Of a DNA stretch of 64,000 nucleotides, positions 39,025 through 48,651 are shown one piece after another. The stretch covers positions 1 to 64,000 of the forward strand of contig NZ_BAZS01000020.1 in the NCBI RefSeq assembly GCF_001310895.1, given 5' to 3'. Within the stretch, counting starts at the first letter, position 1. Every line of letters begins with the position of its first letter. Source of the stretch: Virgibacillus halodenitrificans JCM 12304 (GTDB lineage: Bacteria; Bacillota; Bacilli; Bacillales; Amphibacillaceae). The position numbers and the translations under genes were made by a program. Below the pieces are notes generated by a model. That model searched no databases. It saw nothing but the letters and a program-made list of their open reading frames with translations, and had not been told where the DNA came from.

Positions 39025-41196
39025 ATGAACAAATCAACAGGAAGGGTAACCTTACCAAGTGAACAGAATTTTTTGAACGAAACAAAGGAATTGATGGAAC
39101 GATGGGGAGCAGATGCATTACGTGATAGTGATGGCACGAAGCTTGATGATGAAATAAAGCAATTGGATGCCAAAATATACACAACGTATTTTGTAGCGCG
39201 AGGGAATAACGAATTTGCTGAACAACACCCTGAGGAAACGCAACAATTATATTTAATGTCACAATTCAATACAGCAAAAGACAAGTCGTTGGAAATCGAC
39301 TTTTTGAAAGGATATTTTGAGGATCAAATCAAGCCTGATTATATTCACAACCCAAAAGAGTGGTGGGAAGTTATTAATCGAACAACTGGTGATGTAGTTG
39401 ATCCAGCTAATTGGGAGGTTAAACAAGAAACAAATCAGGTCATCATCAATCAGGCAGAACCATGGCATGAATATACTGTATCATTTTTGGCTTATATGAT
39501 CTGGGATCCGACACATATGTATAATCATATTACGAATAATTGGGGAGATAAGCCGCACGACATCCCGTTTGATGCTAGACAACCTTTCTCCAATCAATTT
39601 ATGAAGGATTACTTGGAAAACTGGCTTAAGGAAAATCCGGACACGGACGTTGTTCGCTTCACCACTTTTTTCTATCACTTTACCCTCATCTTTGACAATT
39701 TGGGAAAAGAAAAGTTTGTTGATTGGTTTGGATATGGAGCAAGTGTTTCTGTTGCGGCCCTTGAAGCTTTTGCACAGGAAAAAGGTTATCGACTTCGTCC
39801 AGAGGATATAGTAGATAGAGGATATTATAATTCAAGTTTCCGTGTACCAACAAAAGCTTATTTGGATTATATTGACTTTATTCAGCAGTTTGTGGCAAAA
39901 GAAGTGAAAGAATTAGTTAGTCTCGTGCATGATCAAGATAAAGAAGCGATGATGTTTTTAGGAGATAACTGGATTGGTACAGAGCCTTATGGAGAGTATT
40001 TCAAGGAAACTGGTATCGATGCGGTTGTAGGGAGTGTAGGAGATGGGACTACACTGCGTTTAATTTCGGATATTCCGCATGTAAGCTATACGGAAGGGAG
40101 ATTCTTACCATACTTCTTCCCAGATACGTTTTATGAAGGAAATAATCCAGCTATTGAGGCAAATGAAAATTGGCTAGCAGCCAGAAGAGCGCTCATGCGG
40201 AGTCCATTGGACAGAATAGGTTATGGTGGCTATTTAAGCCTGGCTTATAAATTTCCGGAGTTTGTTGACTATGTAGAAAAAGTTACCGATGAATTTCGGG
40301 ATATTTACGATACCATTAAGGGTGTAAAACCATATACTGGACTCAACGTAGCTGTATTAAATGCCTGGGGAAAAATTAGAACATGGCAAACACATATGGT
40401 AGCTCATGGTAAATGGTATAAACAAGCTTATTCTTATCATGGGATTACAGAAGCGTTAAGTGGAATGGCGGTAGACGTTTCTTTTATAAGTTTTGATGAC
40501 ATTATTAATAATGGTGTGCCAGAAGAAGTAGACGTAATTATTAATGCTGGAGATGCAGGAACATCTTTCTCTGGAGGAGAACATTGGAAAAATGAAAAAG
40601 TTACTGCCACTTTGAGAGAATGGGTTTACAACGGCGGTGGTTTGATCGGTGTTGGGGAGCCTTCAGCTATTCACCACCAGGGTCGCTATTTCCAATTAGC
40701 AAATGTGCTTGGAGTAGATAAAGAATTAGGATATAGTCTATCCACAAATAAGTATTTCACAGAGGAAGCAGATTCCCACTTTATTACAGAAGATGTCTCC
40801 ACTTTTAATTTTGGAGAAGGGATGAAGAATGTGTATGCTTTAAGTGAGGACACTGATATTATTGTTCATACAGAGGATGGCGTTCATTTATCAAGTACAA
40901 CCTTTGGTGAAGGCAGAGGAGTTTACATTGCTGGAATTCCATATAGCTATGAGAATACAAGGTTATTGCTCCGCGCTATCTATTATAGTGCCGGCAAAGA
41001 AGAACAGTGGAAGATATGGCAGTCTTCTAATTTAAATTGTGAAGTACATGCCTATCCGTCTATTAATAAGTATGCGATCATTAATAACTCCAATGTGGAA
41101 CAAGTTACGGATGTTTATGATGGAAACGGCAATAAATCTACCATCACCTTACAACCAAGTGAAATAAAATGGGAGGAAGAGCAGCATGAAGGATAG
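39025..41196 (+). CDS. GH112 1,3-beta-galactosyl-N-acetylhexosamine phosphorylase
   Basis: Cytoplasmic phosphorylase of about 723 residues that splits galactosyl-beta-1,3-HexNAc (lacto-N-biose or galacto-N-biose) with phosphate into Gal-1-phosphate and HexNAc. The family is recognised from its start (GRVTLPSEQNF, MERWGADALRDSDGT), KIYTTYFVARGNNEFA, RFTTFFYHFTLIFDN, and the glutamine-amidotransferase-like C-terminal region (INAGDAGTSFSGGEHW, GGGLIGVGEPSAIHHQG). Some GH112 members act on galactosyl-rhamnose instead; this cannot be excluded. The start may be ATG 39025 or GTG 39016. No galactose-1-phosphate or HexNAc kinase genes of the Bifidobacterium type follow; only a ROK protein is near. Confidence 0.9.
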   Translation: MNKSTGRVTLPSEQNFLNETKELMERWGADALRDSDGTKLDDEIKQLDAKIYTTYFVARGNNEFAEQHPEETQQLYLMSQFNTAKDKSLEIDFLKGYFEDQIKPDYIHNPKEWWEVINRTTGDVVDPANWEVKQETNQVIINQAEPWHEYTVSFLAYMIWDPTHMYNHITNNWGDKPHDIPFDARQPFSNQFMKDYLENWLKENPDTDVVRFTTFFYHFTLIFDNLGKEKFVDWFGYGASVSVAALEAFAQEKGYRLRPEDIVDRGYYNSSFRVPTKAYLDYIDFIQQFVAKEVKELVSLVHDQDKEAMMFLGDNWIGTEPYGEYFKETGIDAVVGSVGDGTTLRLISDIPHVSYTEGRFLPYFFPDTFYEGNNPAIEANENWLAARRALMRSPLDRIGYGGYLSLAYKFPEFVDYVEKVTDEFRDIYDTIKGVKPYTGLNVAVLNAWGKIRTWQTHMVAHGKWYKQAYSYHGITEALSGMAVDVSFISFDDIINNGVPEEVDVIINAGDAGTSFSGGEHWKNEKVTATLREWVYNGGGLIGVGEPSAIHHQGRYFQLANVLGVDKELGYSLSTNKYFTEEADSHFITEDVSTFNFGEGMKNVYALSEDTDIIVHTEDGVHLSSTTFGEGRGVYIAGIPYSYENTRLLLRAIYYSAGKEEQWKIWQSSNLNCEVHAYPSINKYAIINNSNVEQVTDVYDGNGNKSTITLQPSEIKWEEEQHEG

Positions 41197-41353
41197 AATA
41201 ATACTAATTGCTAAAATTGTATTCTTTCTGTTTTGTATGTTTCTCGTGATCAACGGTCAAAGAACAGTAGGTAAGTTATACCTGTTGTCACAGTTAATTG
41301 GTCTAGCCGGTTTACTATTTTTACTATGGAACTACAACCGTAAATTTGTATAA
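41186..41353 (+). CDS. Small membrane protein, DUF6903-like
   Basis: A 55-residue protein. Its ATG lies inside the end of the phosphorylase gene (11-base overlap), with GGAGGAAGAG upstream, so translation is coupled. It has two hydrophobic helices linked by INGQRTVGKLYL, then a short basic tail. I believe it matches the DUF6903 family of tiny proteins found beside GH112 genes; that recall is not checked. Role unknown; perhaps an accessory to the sugar transporter. A terminator follows. Confidence 0.72.
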   Translation: MKDRIILIAKIVFFLFCMFLVINGQRTVGKLYLLSQLIGLAGLLFLLWNYNRKFV

Positions 41354-41360
41354 TAAACAA

Positions 41361-41396
41361 AAAGGAAAAACCGGTTTGGAATGGTTTTTCTTTTTG
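41361..41396 (+). terminator. Terminator of the ABC/GH112 operon
   Basis: GAAAAACC (41365-41372) pairs with GGTTTTTC (41383-41390), followed by TTTTT. Confidence 0.8.
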
Positions 41397-41436
41397 TAGT
41401 TATAGAACGATCATGTAAAAGAAAGGATGGAGAGCA

Positions 41437-42882
41437 ATGAAACCAAACGTATTGTTAATTATGGTTGATCAGATGCGTGCAGACTGTTTGAGTATGTTAA
41501 ATCATCCAGTTGTTGATACTCCAAATCTGGATCAATTGGCACGAAATGGAGCCTTATTTAACAACGCATATGCAGCGACGCCTTCTTGTGTTCCAGCAAG
41601 AGCATCTGTATTGACAGGGATGTCACAAACTTCCACGAAACGTGTAGGCTATGAAGACAAAGTAGTCTGGAACTATGAAAATACCATGCCTGGTGAATTT
41701 GCAAAGGCAGGTTATCATACCCAATGTGTAGGGAAAATGCATGTATATCCAACGCGGAATTTATGTGGCTTTCATAATGTTATTCTCCATGATGGATATA
41801 TGCACTATAATCGTTTTAAGCACACAACGAAAAGCGTGGAATCATTTGAACAGACAGATGATTATTTAAACTGGTTACGAGATAAAGCAGGGAGTAATGT
41901 AGATCTTACTGATTTAGGATTGGATTGCAACTCCTCTACTGTAACAAGGCCGTGGGCTTTACCTGAAGAACTGCACCCAACTAACTGGGTTACAACGCAG
42001 TCCATTGATTTTTTAAGAAGAAGAGATCCAACCAAGCCTTTCTTTTTGAAGATGTCATATGTAAGGCCACACCCGCCTTTTGATCCGCCCGAAGCTTTTT
42101 ATTCTATGTATCGGGATCTTGATTTGCCTGAACCACCTATAGGTAATTGGGCTAAAGAGGAAGATTCGACTAATGCAGGTTTGAACCCTGTAACCTCTGA
42201 AGGAATTGTGCCTAAAAGAAGATTAGAACGTGCCCAAGCAGCCTATTATGCCTTAATTACCCATATTGATCATCAAATTGGACGTTTTTTAATGGCGATG
42301 CAAGAATATGGAGTGTATGACAATACCGTTATTCTATTTGTCTCTGACCATGGAGAGCTCTTAGGCGATCATAATTTATATAGGAAAACGCTTCCGTATG
42401 AGGGGAGTGCGAAAGTACCTTTGATTTTAGCAGATCCAGGTAATTGTTTGGGACTAAATAAAAATACACAAATAGATAAAGTTGCCGAATTAAGAGATAT
42501 CATGCCAACACTATTGGATGTAGCAAATATTGAAATTCCATCAAGTGTTGAAGGAGACAGTCTACTATCCTTATGGAAAAATGAAAATACCAATTGGCGT
42601 GATTACATTCATGGGGAACATGAGCATGGAGTAAAAAGTTATCATTATATAACAAATGGCAGAGAGAAATATATTTGGTTTTCACAAACTGGAGAAGAGC
42701 AGTTTTTTGATTTAGTTGGAGATCCTAAAGAGCTAACAAATAAAATAGAAGATCCAAACTATGAAAAACAAGTAAAGGTTAGAAGGGATCAATTGATTCT
42801 AGAGTTAGTTGGACGAGAAGAGGGTTATACAGATGGGAAAGAATTGTTTGCTGGAAGACCAGTTAAACCTACATTAGAATAA
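41437..42882 (+). CDS. Cytoplasmic Cys-type sulfatase
   Basis: A 481-residue S1-family sulfatase. The start [16 protein letters not shown] holds a metal-binding Asp, and [12 protein letters not shown] is the C-x-P-x-R signature whose Cys51 must be converted to formylglycine. [11 protein letters not shown] gives the second metal pair. There is no signal peptide, so it should desulfate imported sugars in the cytoplasm. No sulfatase-maturing enzyme is visible in the window. AAGGATGGAGAG precedes the ATG. It heads a run with the ROK gene 55 bases on. The sulfated substrate is unknown; glycosaminoglycan or mucin fragments fit the neighbours. Confidence 0.92.
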   Translation: MKPNVLLIMVDQMRADCLSMLNHPVVDTPNLDQLARNGALFNNAYAATPSCVPARASVLTGMSQTSTKRVGYEDKVVWNYENTMPGEFAKAGYHTQCVGKMHVYPTRNLCGFHNVILHDGYMHYNRFKHTTKSVESFEQTDDYLNWLRDKAGSNVDLTDLGLDCNSSTVTRPWALPEELHPTNWVTTQSIDFLRRRDPTKPFFLKMSYVRPHPPFDPPEAFYSMYRDLDLPEPPIGNWAKEEDSTNAGLNPVTSEGIVPKRRLERAQAAYYALITHIDHQIGRFLMAMQEYGVYDNTVILFVSDHGELLGDHNLYRKTLPYEGSAKVPLILADPGNCLGLNKNTQIDKVAELRDIMPTLLDVANIEIPSSVEGDSLLSLWKNENTNWRDYIHGEHEHGVKSYHYITNGREKYIWFSQTGEEQFFDLVGDPKELTNKIEDPNYEKQVKVRRDQLILELVGREEGYTDGKELFAGRPVKPTLE

Positions 42883-42937
42883 ACTCATTTCAGACCAAGC
42901 TGGAAATTTATATGATTTAAGAAAGAGGGAGAAACGG

Positions 42938-43843
42938 ATGAAAAATGCATTAGGTATAGATATTGGTGGCACAAAGGTTGCCGCAGGAATAATAAATGAA
43001 AACGGTGATTTAATTCAAAAAGAAATGATTGAAAGTGATGCTTCAGATAGAGAAAAAATGTTTTCTCAGGTATGTACATGTGTAGATAATTTACTTGATC
43101 ATTCAAGTATACCGTTAGCAGACATACATGGAATTGGCGTAGGCGTTCCCGGGAAAGTTGATACAGCTAAAGGTATGGCTGTATTTCAAAATAATTTACC
43201 ATGGAGCAATTTTCCAGTAGCTGAAAGGTTACAACAACGTTTTTCAGTGGATCGTATTTCTGTTGATAACGATGTATATATGGCAGCATATGCCGAATGG
43301 AAGAAAGCAGAAATGCCACAAGATAGTATTTTTATATATGTTACCATCAGTACCGGCATCTCCTGTTCCATCATACAAAATGGAGAATTTATTCGTGGCG
43401 CTGGGTTTGCTGGTGAACTTGGTCTAATACCTGTCGCTGAAACGGAAGTCGAAGGTAAATTGGAGCGCTTGGAAAAAGTGGCTTCAGGACCAGCCGTTGC
43501 ACGAAAGGCTCAGGAGTTGTATAACAATGCTAATATAACAACTGCTGAGGTGTTTGACTTATTTTATAAAGGGGATGAAAAAGCACAAAAAATTGTTGAG
43601 CAAGCAGCTTTTTCGATAGCCCAGGGCATTTATATGTTAAATAGTATAATAGATCCCCAAAAAATTGTCTTTGGTGGAAGTGTAGCGATCTATAATCCAA
43701 TGTTGATAGAGTTAATAAAAGATAAATTACGACTATACTTACTAGATGAACAAAAACATATACTAAATGGGATTGACAACTGTCATCTGAAGAATGACCA
43801 GGGGATTATTGGAGCGGGGCTAAAAGTGTTGGCGGCAAAATAG
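42938..43843 (+). CDS. ROK-family protein, probable sugar kinase
   Basis: A 301-residue ROK protein without HTH, so a kinase rather than a repressor. The ATP loop is GIDIGGTKVAAG (Asp8), then GIGVGVPGKVD and DRISVDNDVYMAAYAEW with the catalytic Asp. Unusually, after GAGFAGELGL the zinc motif C-x-C-G-x-x-G-C is missing and the normal His of GEIGH is Leu. Some N-acetylmannosamine kinases also lack zinc ligands. It may phosphorylate a HexNAc or related sugar released by the neighbouring enzymes. Confidence 0.85.
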   Translation: MKNALGIDIGGTKVAAGIINENGDLIQKEMIESDASDREKMFSQVCTCVDNLLDHSSIPLADIHGIGVGVPGKVDTAKGMAVFQNNLPWSNFPVAERLQQRFSVDRISVDNDVYMAAYAEWKKAEMPQDSIFIYVTISTGISCSIIQNGEFIRGAGFAGELGLIPVAETEVEGKLERLEKVASGPAVARKAQELYNNANITTAEVFDLFYKGDEKAQKIVEQAAFSIAQGIYMLNSIIDPQKIVFGGSVAIYNPMLIELIKDKLRLYLLDEQKHILNGIDNCHLKNDQGIIGAGLKVLAAK

Positions 43844-44066
43844 TAGTGAAGATGAGGGCTTTGATAATCCTAGTTACTCAACCTGTAACTCAAGTAAATA
43901 TTCTTTTTTAATCTGAATGTTGCCTGATTAAGTTAATATTAGGTATTATGGATGTTAGAGAAATCTGAATAATTAACTAGATAAGAAAAAACAAAAAAAG
44001 TAAAGTGTTAATAAGTAGACTTTAGGTTGATTAAAATCATAAGAAGCAGTTACAGGGGGAGTAAAA

Positions 44067-45230
44067 ATGAACATTTTATTAGCACCCGATTCTTTTAAAG
44101 GGAGTTTAACATCTGTACAGGTAGCCAGTATCATGAAAAAAGCTATCAAAAGTGTTAACCCAAATGATACTGTGTTAATGAAGCCAATGGCTGATGGTGG
44201 AGAGGGTACGGTTGATGTTTTATTATCATCTTCTCCAAATAGCAGGCGTATACCGATTTCGTGTACCGGCCCATTAGGAGTAACAATCGAAACATATTAT
44301 GGAATCATAGATAACAATGTGGCTGTAATAGAAGTTGCCAATATTGCTGGATTGGTGCAAGTGCCGGATGGAAAGCGAAATCCAGATAATACTACAACTT
44401 ATGGTGTGGGAGAAGTTATCCTGGATGCTATAAATAAAGGATGTACATCAATTATTATTGGGTTAGGTGGAAGTGCAACTAATGATGGGGGTTTCGGATT
44501 ATTACAAGCATTGGGCATGGAAGCATACGATCAAAATGGGAAACGTTGTGGTATTTTTGGTAAGGATCTCCACTCAGTTAAGAGGATAGATGTTCAACAA
44601 CTTGAATCTAAACTAAAAAATGTCTCAATAAAAGCAGCATGTGATGTTGAGAATATTCTATGTGGAGTTAACGGTGCAACTCAGGTTTATGGCAGGCAAA
44701 AAGGTGCAAGCGAAGAACAAGTTTTAAAATATGATGAATCACTAAAACGTTATCAGGAACTCATACGATCAGAAAAGGCAGTAAGTAAAGTAGAAAATGC
44801 TGCCCAAATTCCCGGTTCCGGGGCAGCAGGTGGATTGGGATTTGCTTTATTAGGACTTGGGGCAAAGCTCGTATCAGGTTCTGAACTTATAACAAACATT
44901 TTACAAATGGAGGAAGCCATCAAGCAATCAGATTTAGTAATAACAGGGGAAGGACAGAGTGATGAACAGACTCTCTTTGGCAAAGCACCTGCCTACATAG
45001 CTGATCTCGCTAAACTGCACGGTGTCCCAACGCTGCTACTTTCTGGTTCGGTTGTTGGGAATGCAGATTTATTAAGAGAAAAGTTTGCAGGTTGCTTCTC
45101 TATTATAAGCAGCCCATTATCACTACAAGAATGTATAAGAAATGCAGATGAACTTCTATTTAAACAAACGACTCAGATTACGCATTTCGTTCATTCTATT
45201 TTAAATATGAAAACACTTTATAAAAAGTAA
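44067..45230 (+). CDS. Glycerate kinase (GlxK/GarK family)
   Basis: A 387-residue kinase of the glycerate kinase 1 family, converting D-glycerate to 2-phosphoglycerate. Signatures are LLAPDSFKGSLTS, MADGGEGTVDVL, IIGLGGSATNDGGFG and ITGEGQSDEQTLFGK. The ATG follows CAGGGGGAG. It lies between the sulfatase/ROK pair and the dehydrogenase-aldolase cluster, which could deliver glycerate or its precursor. A 223-base gap upstream has no recognised feature. Confidence 0.92.
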   Translation: MNILLAPDSFKGSLTSVQVASIMKKAIKSVNPNDTVLMKPMADGGEGTVDVLLSSSPNSRRIPISCTGPLGVTIETYYGIIDNNVAVIEVANIAGLVQVPDGKRNPDNTTTYGVGEVILDAINKGCTSIIIGLGGSATNDGGFGLLQALGMEAYDQNGKRCGIFGKDLHSVKRIDVQQLESKLKNVSIKAACDVENILCGVNGATQVYGRQKGASEEQVLKYDESLKRYQELIRSEKAVSKVENAAQIPGSGAAGGLGFALLGLGAKLVSGSELITNILQMEEAIKQSDLVITGEGQSDEQTLFGKAPAYIADLAKLHGVPTLLLSGSVVGNADLLREKFAGCFSIISSPLSLQECIRNADELLFKQTTQITHFVHSILNMKTLYKK

Positions 45231-45322
45231 CTTTAATCCACTTAATAATTCAAGTAATTCTAGGGTTAAAAGAGAAGTGGTAAGAGAAGTACTCAATATT
45301 CCTATTAAATGAGGTGCTGCTT

Positions 45323-46135
45323 ATGAAGAGTGAAACAGGACATCAAATAATACAGCTAAGTGAAAGTATTCATTCGGAAAAGGATACTATTAACGAACAT
45401 TTTCACGAAACCTATCAAATTTTATATGTTTTGGAAAATGAAGGTGAGCTTAACCTTAGTGGAAAAAAGTATTCTTTTAACCCAGATCAAGTCGCTTTCA
45501 TTGCACCCTTTTCAAAGCATTCTATTTTAGCACACACGAAACTGGCTATTTTGGTTCTTGAATTTGAGCCAGACATTTTAGATTCTTCCATACATAAGGA
45601 AATACTAGATAAATATCTTACATCTTCTCAACTAATCCAAGTAAATCAATTTGAAGCGATGGAAATAAGGCAGTTACTCCGAAAGATGCTTTATCAACAA
45701 TCGTTGGGAGGGAATTTTGACCGCGTTGGCCTACAAATATACCTTTTGGAGATTTTATATTTACTAGCCCGTTCCCAACAGGAAGCAGTAATAACCGATG
45801 CAAATATGCTAAGAGCTGAAAAGCTAAAGAAATACATTGATACTAATTATTTTAATGTAATGAATTCGAATGATATAGCTGCAAAATTAGGTGTCAGTTC
45901 ACGACATGTGAATACTATTTTTAAAGAGCAATATAATAAAACACCATTACAGTACTTAACAGAGGTTCGATTGGAAGCTGCTAAAAAATTATTAATGGAG
46001 ACTGATAAGGATATTATCTCTATATGTTTTGAAGTTGGCTTTGAATCTCTTTCTACCTTCTATCGCACATTTAACAACTATATGAATACTTCCCCAAAAA
46101 AGTACAGAGCTGCGAATAACCATACTTTATTATAA
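45323..46135 (+). CDS. AraC-family regulator with cupin sensor
   Basis: A 270-residue regulator. The N-terminal cupin (HFHETYQILYVLENEGELNL) should sense a sugar. The C-terminal pair of HTH motifs (MNSNDIAAKLGVSSRHVNTI, then ISICFEVGFESLSTFYRTF) is intact. ATG 45323 with GAGG at 45311 is preferred over the GTG at 45314. It is directly upstream of the catabolic cluster beginning at 46301, in the same direction, separated by a terminator; it is the likely activator of that cluster. Confidence 0.9.
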   Translation: MKSETGHQIIQLSESIHSEKDTINEHFHETYQILYVLENEGELNLSGKKYSFNPDQVAFIAPFSKHSILAHTKLAILVLEFEPDILDSSIHKEILDKYLTSSQLIQVNQFEAMEIRQLLRKMLYQQSLGGNFDRVGLQIYLLEILYLLARSQQEAVITDANMLRAEKLKKYIDTNYFNVMNSNDIAAKLGVSSRHVNTIFKEQYNKTPLQYLTEVRLEAAKKLLMETDKDIISICFEVGFESLSTFYRTFNNYMNTSPKKYRAANNHTLL

Positions 46136-46163
46136 TCATAGTGATAGTAAGCTATGGTTTTTC
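46134..46163 (+). terminator. Terminator after the AraC gene
   Basis: AATCATAG and CTATGGTT pair over 8 bp (one G-T wobble) around ten bases, followed by TTTTC. Confidence 0.65.
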
Positions 46164-46209
46164 GTTGTATCCATTCTTTTCAGTTTTTTTATTGTTATTT
46201 CCGAAATTA

Positions 46210-46273
46210 AGAATTAATTACCCGATGTTGTAGGAAGTAAAAATGAAAGCGTATTATTATTAGAATTAATTAC
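46210..46273. promoter_or_regulatory. Direct repeat before the catabolic cluster
   Basis: AGAATTAATTAC occurs at 46210-46221 and again at 46262-46273, 52 bases apart, about five helical turns. Direct repeats are typical AraC-family sites. A weak cre-like TGAAAGCG lies between. Confidence 0.35.
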
Positions 46274-46300
46274 GATACAAACATTGGGAGGAGAAATCAT

Positions 46301-47467
46301 ATGGCGATAAAAGAAGTTGGAATTATTATGAATGGGGTAACAGGAAGAATGGGGACAAATCAACATCTAATCCGTTCGATAGTGGCAATTCGGGAACAAG
46401 GAGGAATTGAGCTTTCGAATGGAGACAAAATAATGCCGGACCCTATTCTGGTTGGACGACGCGAAAACCGCTTGAAGGAATTGGCAGATCAATTTAATTT
46501 ATCCAGATGGACGACAGATGTCGAAGAGGCACTTGCGGATGATTATAATCAAATTTACTTTGATTCTCAAACAACTGTAAGGCGTGCAGAAGGAATTCGC
46601 CGGGCAATCAAAGCGGGAAAACATATCTATTGTGAAAAGCCTACTGCAGAAAGTACGGAAGAGGCGCTAGAATTAGCCATGCTTGCAAAAGAAGCAGGTG
46701 TAAAGAATGGTGTTGTACAGGATAAACTGTATCTGCCGGGATTACTAAAATTAAAACGGTTGATTGATTCTGGATTCTTTGGCGAGATGCTTTCTGTTCG
46801 AATGGAGTTCGGTTATTGGGTATTTGAAGGAGATTGGCAGGAAGGACAGCGTCCATCTTGGAATTATAGAAAAGAAGACGGAGGCGGGATTATTGTAGAT
46901 ATGTTTGCACACTGGCGCTACGTTATTACTCACCTTTTTGGGAACATTAAGTCTCTTTCTTGTATGGGAGCTACCCATATTGATAAAAGAATTGATGAGA
47001 ATGGTGAAGAATATACTTGTACCGCAGATGATGCAGCATACGGAACATTTGAACTGGACAATGGTGTCATTGTACAAGCAAACTCATCTTGGGCTGTACG
47101 GGTGAACCGTGAGGACTTGCTTACAATTCAAGTAGATGGAACAGAAGGCAGTGCTGTTGCTGGTCTTCGCGACTGCAAGATTCAACATCGTGTGAATACT
47201 CCTAAACCGGTATGGAATCCGGATATTCCTAACCCTTTTGATTTTCAATCCCAGTGGCAGGATGTTCCGGCAAATCAAGAATTTGATAATGCCTTTAAAG
47301 TACAATGGGAAATGTTCTTAAAACATGTAGTTGCAGATGAGGCATACGACTTGGATCTACTTGAAGGAGCAAAAGGTACGCAGTTATCCGATCTGGCTTT
47401 GAAATCATGGAGTGAAAGATGTTGGGTTGACGTACCAGCATTGGAGTTACAGGAGGCATCAAGGTGA
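46301..47467 (+). CDS. Gfo/Idh/MocA-family oxidoreductase
   Basis: A 388-residue NAD(P)-dependent dehydrogenase. The N-terminal Rossmann domain starts IIMNGVTGRMGTNQHL and has the CEKPTAES motif with the catalytic Lys113. The C-terminal domain includes GGGIIVDMFAHWRYV with the conserved Asp and His. GGGAGGAG precedes the ATG. It begins the cluster of sugar-acid enzymes and overlaps the next gene by four bases (GTGA), so both are co-translated. Likely it oxidises a sugar ring carbon. Confidence 0.9.
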   Translation: MAIKEVGIIMNGVTGRMGTNQHLIRSIVAIREQGGIELSNGDKIMPDPILVGRRENRLKELADQFNLSRWTTDVEEALADDYNQIYFDSQTTVRRAEGIRRAIKAGKHIYCEKPTAESTEEALELAMLAKEAGVKNGVVQDKLYLPGLLKLKRLIDSGFFGEMLSVRMEFGYWVFEGDWQEGQRPSWNYRKEDGGGIIVDMFAHWRYVITHLFGNIKSLSCMGATHIDKRIDENGEEYTCTADDAAYGTFELDNGVIVQANSSWAVRVNREDLLTIQVDGTEGSAVAGLRDCKIQHRVNTPKPVWNPDIPNPFDFQSQWQDVPANQEFDNAFKVQWEMFLKHVVADEAYDLDLLEGAKGTQLSDLALKSWSERCWVDVPALELQEASR

Positions 47468-48630
47468 CAAACAAATTGAAATTACCAAAAACAGGCGGGG
47501 AGCTATATACGTATAGCCCCCGAAATGCAATAACATTTCCAATACCGGAAAATAAATCTTTTGAAAAAAGAATTGCGTTTTCAGCTGCACATGTTGTAGC
47601 AGATCCCTTTGCAGGTACAGATCCGCTTAATAATAGTAAGGTAGATTGGGAGTCTACCTTACAATATCGTCACTATTTATGGTCGCAAGGACTTGGTGTA
47701 GCGGAAGCGATGGATACAGCTCAACGCGGAATGGGGCTTAGTTGGGAACAAGCAAAAGAACTTATAAGCAAATCTGTTGCTGAAGCAAAATCTGTTGGTG
47801 GCAGAATCGCTTGCGGTGCAGGTACAGATCATCTACATGCAGGACCAGGGATCCAATTAGATGATGTGCTTAACGCTTATAGTGAGCAGTGTGAGTTTGT
47901 GGAAAGTCAGGGGGGGCAAATTATCTTAATGGCAAGCCGTGCATTAGCTGCTTGTGCTCAAACTCCTGAAGATTACGAAAAAGTTTATGGCATGATATTA
48001 GACAAAGTGTCACAGCCCGTTATTTTGCATTGGCTCGGAGATATGTTCGACCCAGCTTTAAAGGGATATTGGGGTTATGAAGATATTGATAAAGCGATGG
48101 AAGTTTGTTTACGTGTCATTAAAGAAAATAAAGATAAGGTTGATGGGATAAAAATCTCGCTACTTGACGACCAACGTGAAATACAAATGCGTAGACTTCT
48201 TCCTGAAGACGTAAAAATGTATACAGGAGATGATTTTAATTATCCTGATCTGATTCTTGGTGATGAGCAAGGGTACAGTCATGCTTTACTGGGGGTTTTT
48301 GATGCAATTGCGCCAGCGGCTTCAGCAGCATTATTGGCTTTAGATAACAATGATATAAAATCATATCAGACAGCATTAGAAAGAACAGTACCATTATCCA
48401 GGCATATATTCCAGACTCCGACCTATGCTTACAAAACAGGCGTTGTTTTTATGGCTTATCTAAATGGGCATCAGCCACATTTTCGAATGGTTGGAGGAGC
48501 TGAAAGCTGGCGGTCAATCATTCATCTATCAGATTTATTTGTATTGGCAGATGAAGCTGGACTTTTAGGCGATCCTGAATTGGCAACTGAACGAATGCGA
48601 CTTGTTCTGAAGCAAGCAGGAATTGAATAA
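47464..48630 (+). CDS. DUF993 dihydrodipicolinate-synthase-like protein
   Basis: A 388-residue protein of the DUF993 family, a TIM barrel distantly related to dihydrodipicolinate synthase and other class I aldolases. KVDGIKISLLDD places Lys230 where these enzymes form a Schiff base with a keto acid, and QPVILHWLGDMFDP corresponds to the YNxP strand, with the usual Tyr replaced. It starts with GTG at 47464, coupled to the previous gene. The reaction is not known; an aldol or retro-aldol step on an oxidised sugar is my inference. Confidence 0.82.
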   Translation: MTNKLKLPKTGGELYTYSPRNAITFPIPENKSFEKRIAFSAAHVVADPFAGTDPLNNSKVDWESTLQYRHYLWSQGLGVAEAMDTAQRGMGLSWEQAKELISKSVAEAKSVGGRIACGAGTDHLHAGPGIQLDDVLNAYSEQCEFVESQGGQIILMASRALAACAQTPEDYEKVYGMILDKVSQPVILHWLGDMFDPALKGYWGYEDIDKAMEVCLRVIKENKDKVDGIKISLLDDQREIQMRRLLPEDVKMYTGDDFNYPDLILGDEQGYSHALLGVFDAIAPAASAALLALDNNDIKSYQTALERTVPLSRHIFQTPTYAYKTGVVFMAYLNGHQPHFRMVGGAESWRSIIHLSDLFVLADEAGLLGDPELATERMRLVLKQAGIE

Positions 48631-48651
48631 TAAAAGGGGAATGGCGATATT

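Noticed and set aside
35767-41353. Galacto-N-biose/lacto-N-biose pathway complete as in Bifidobacterium
   Set aside because: Only the transporter and phosphorylase are present; N-acetylhexosamine 1-kinase, uridylyltransferase and epimerase genes are missing here.
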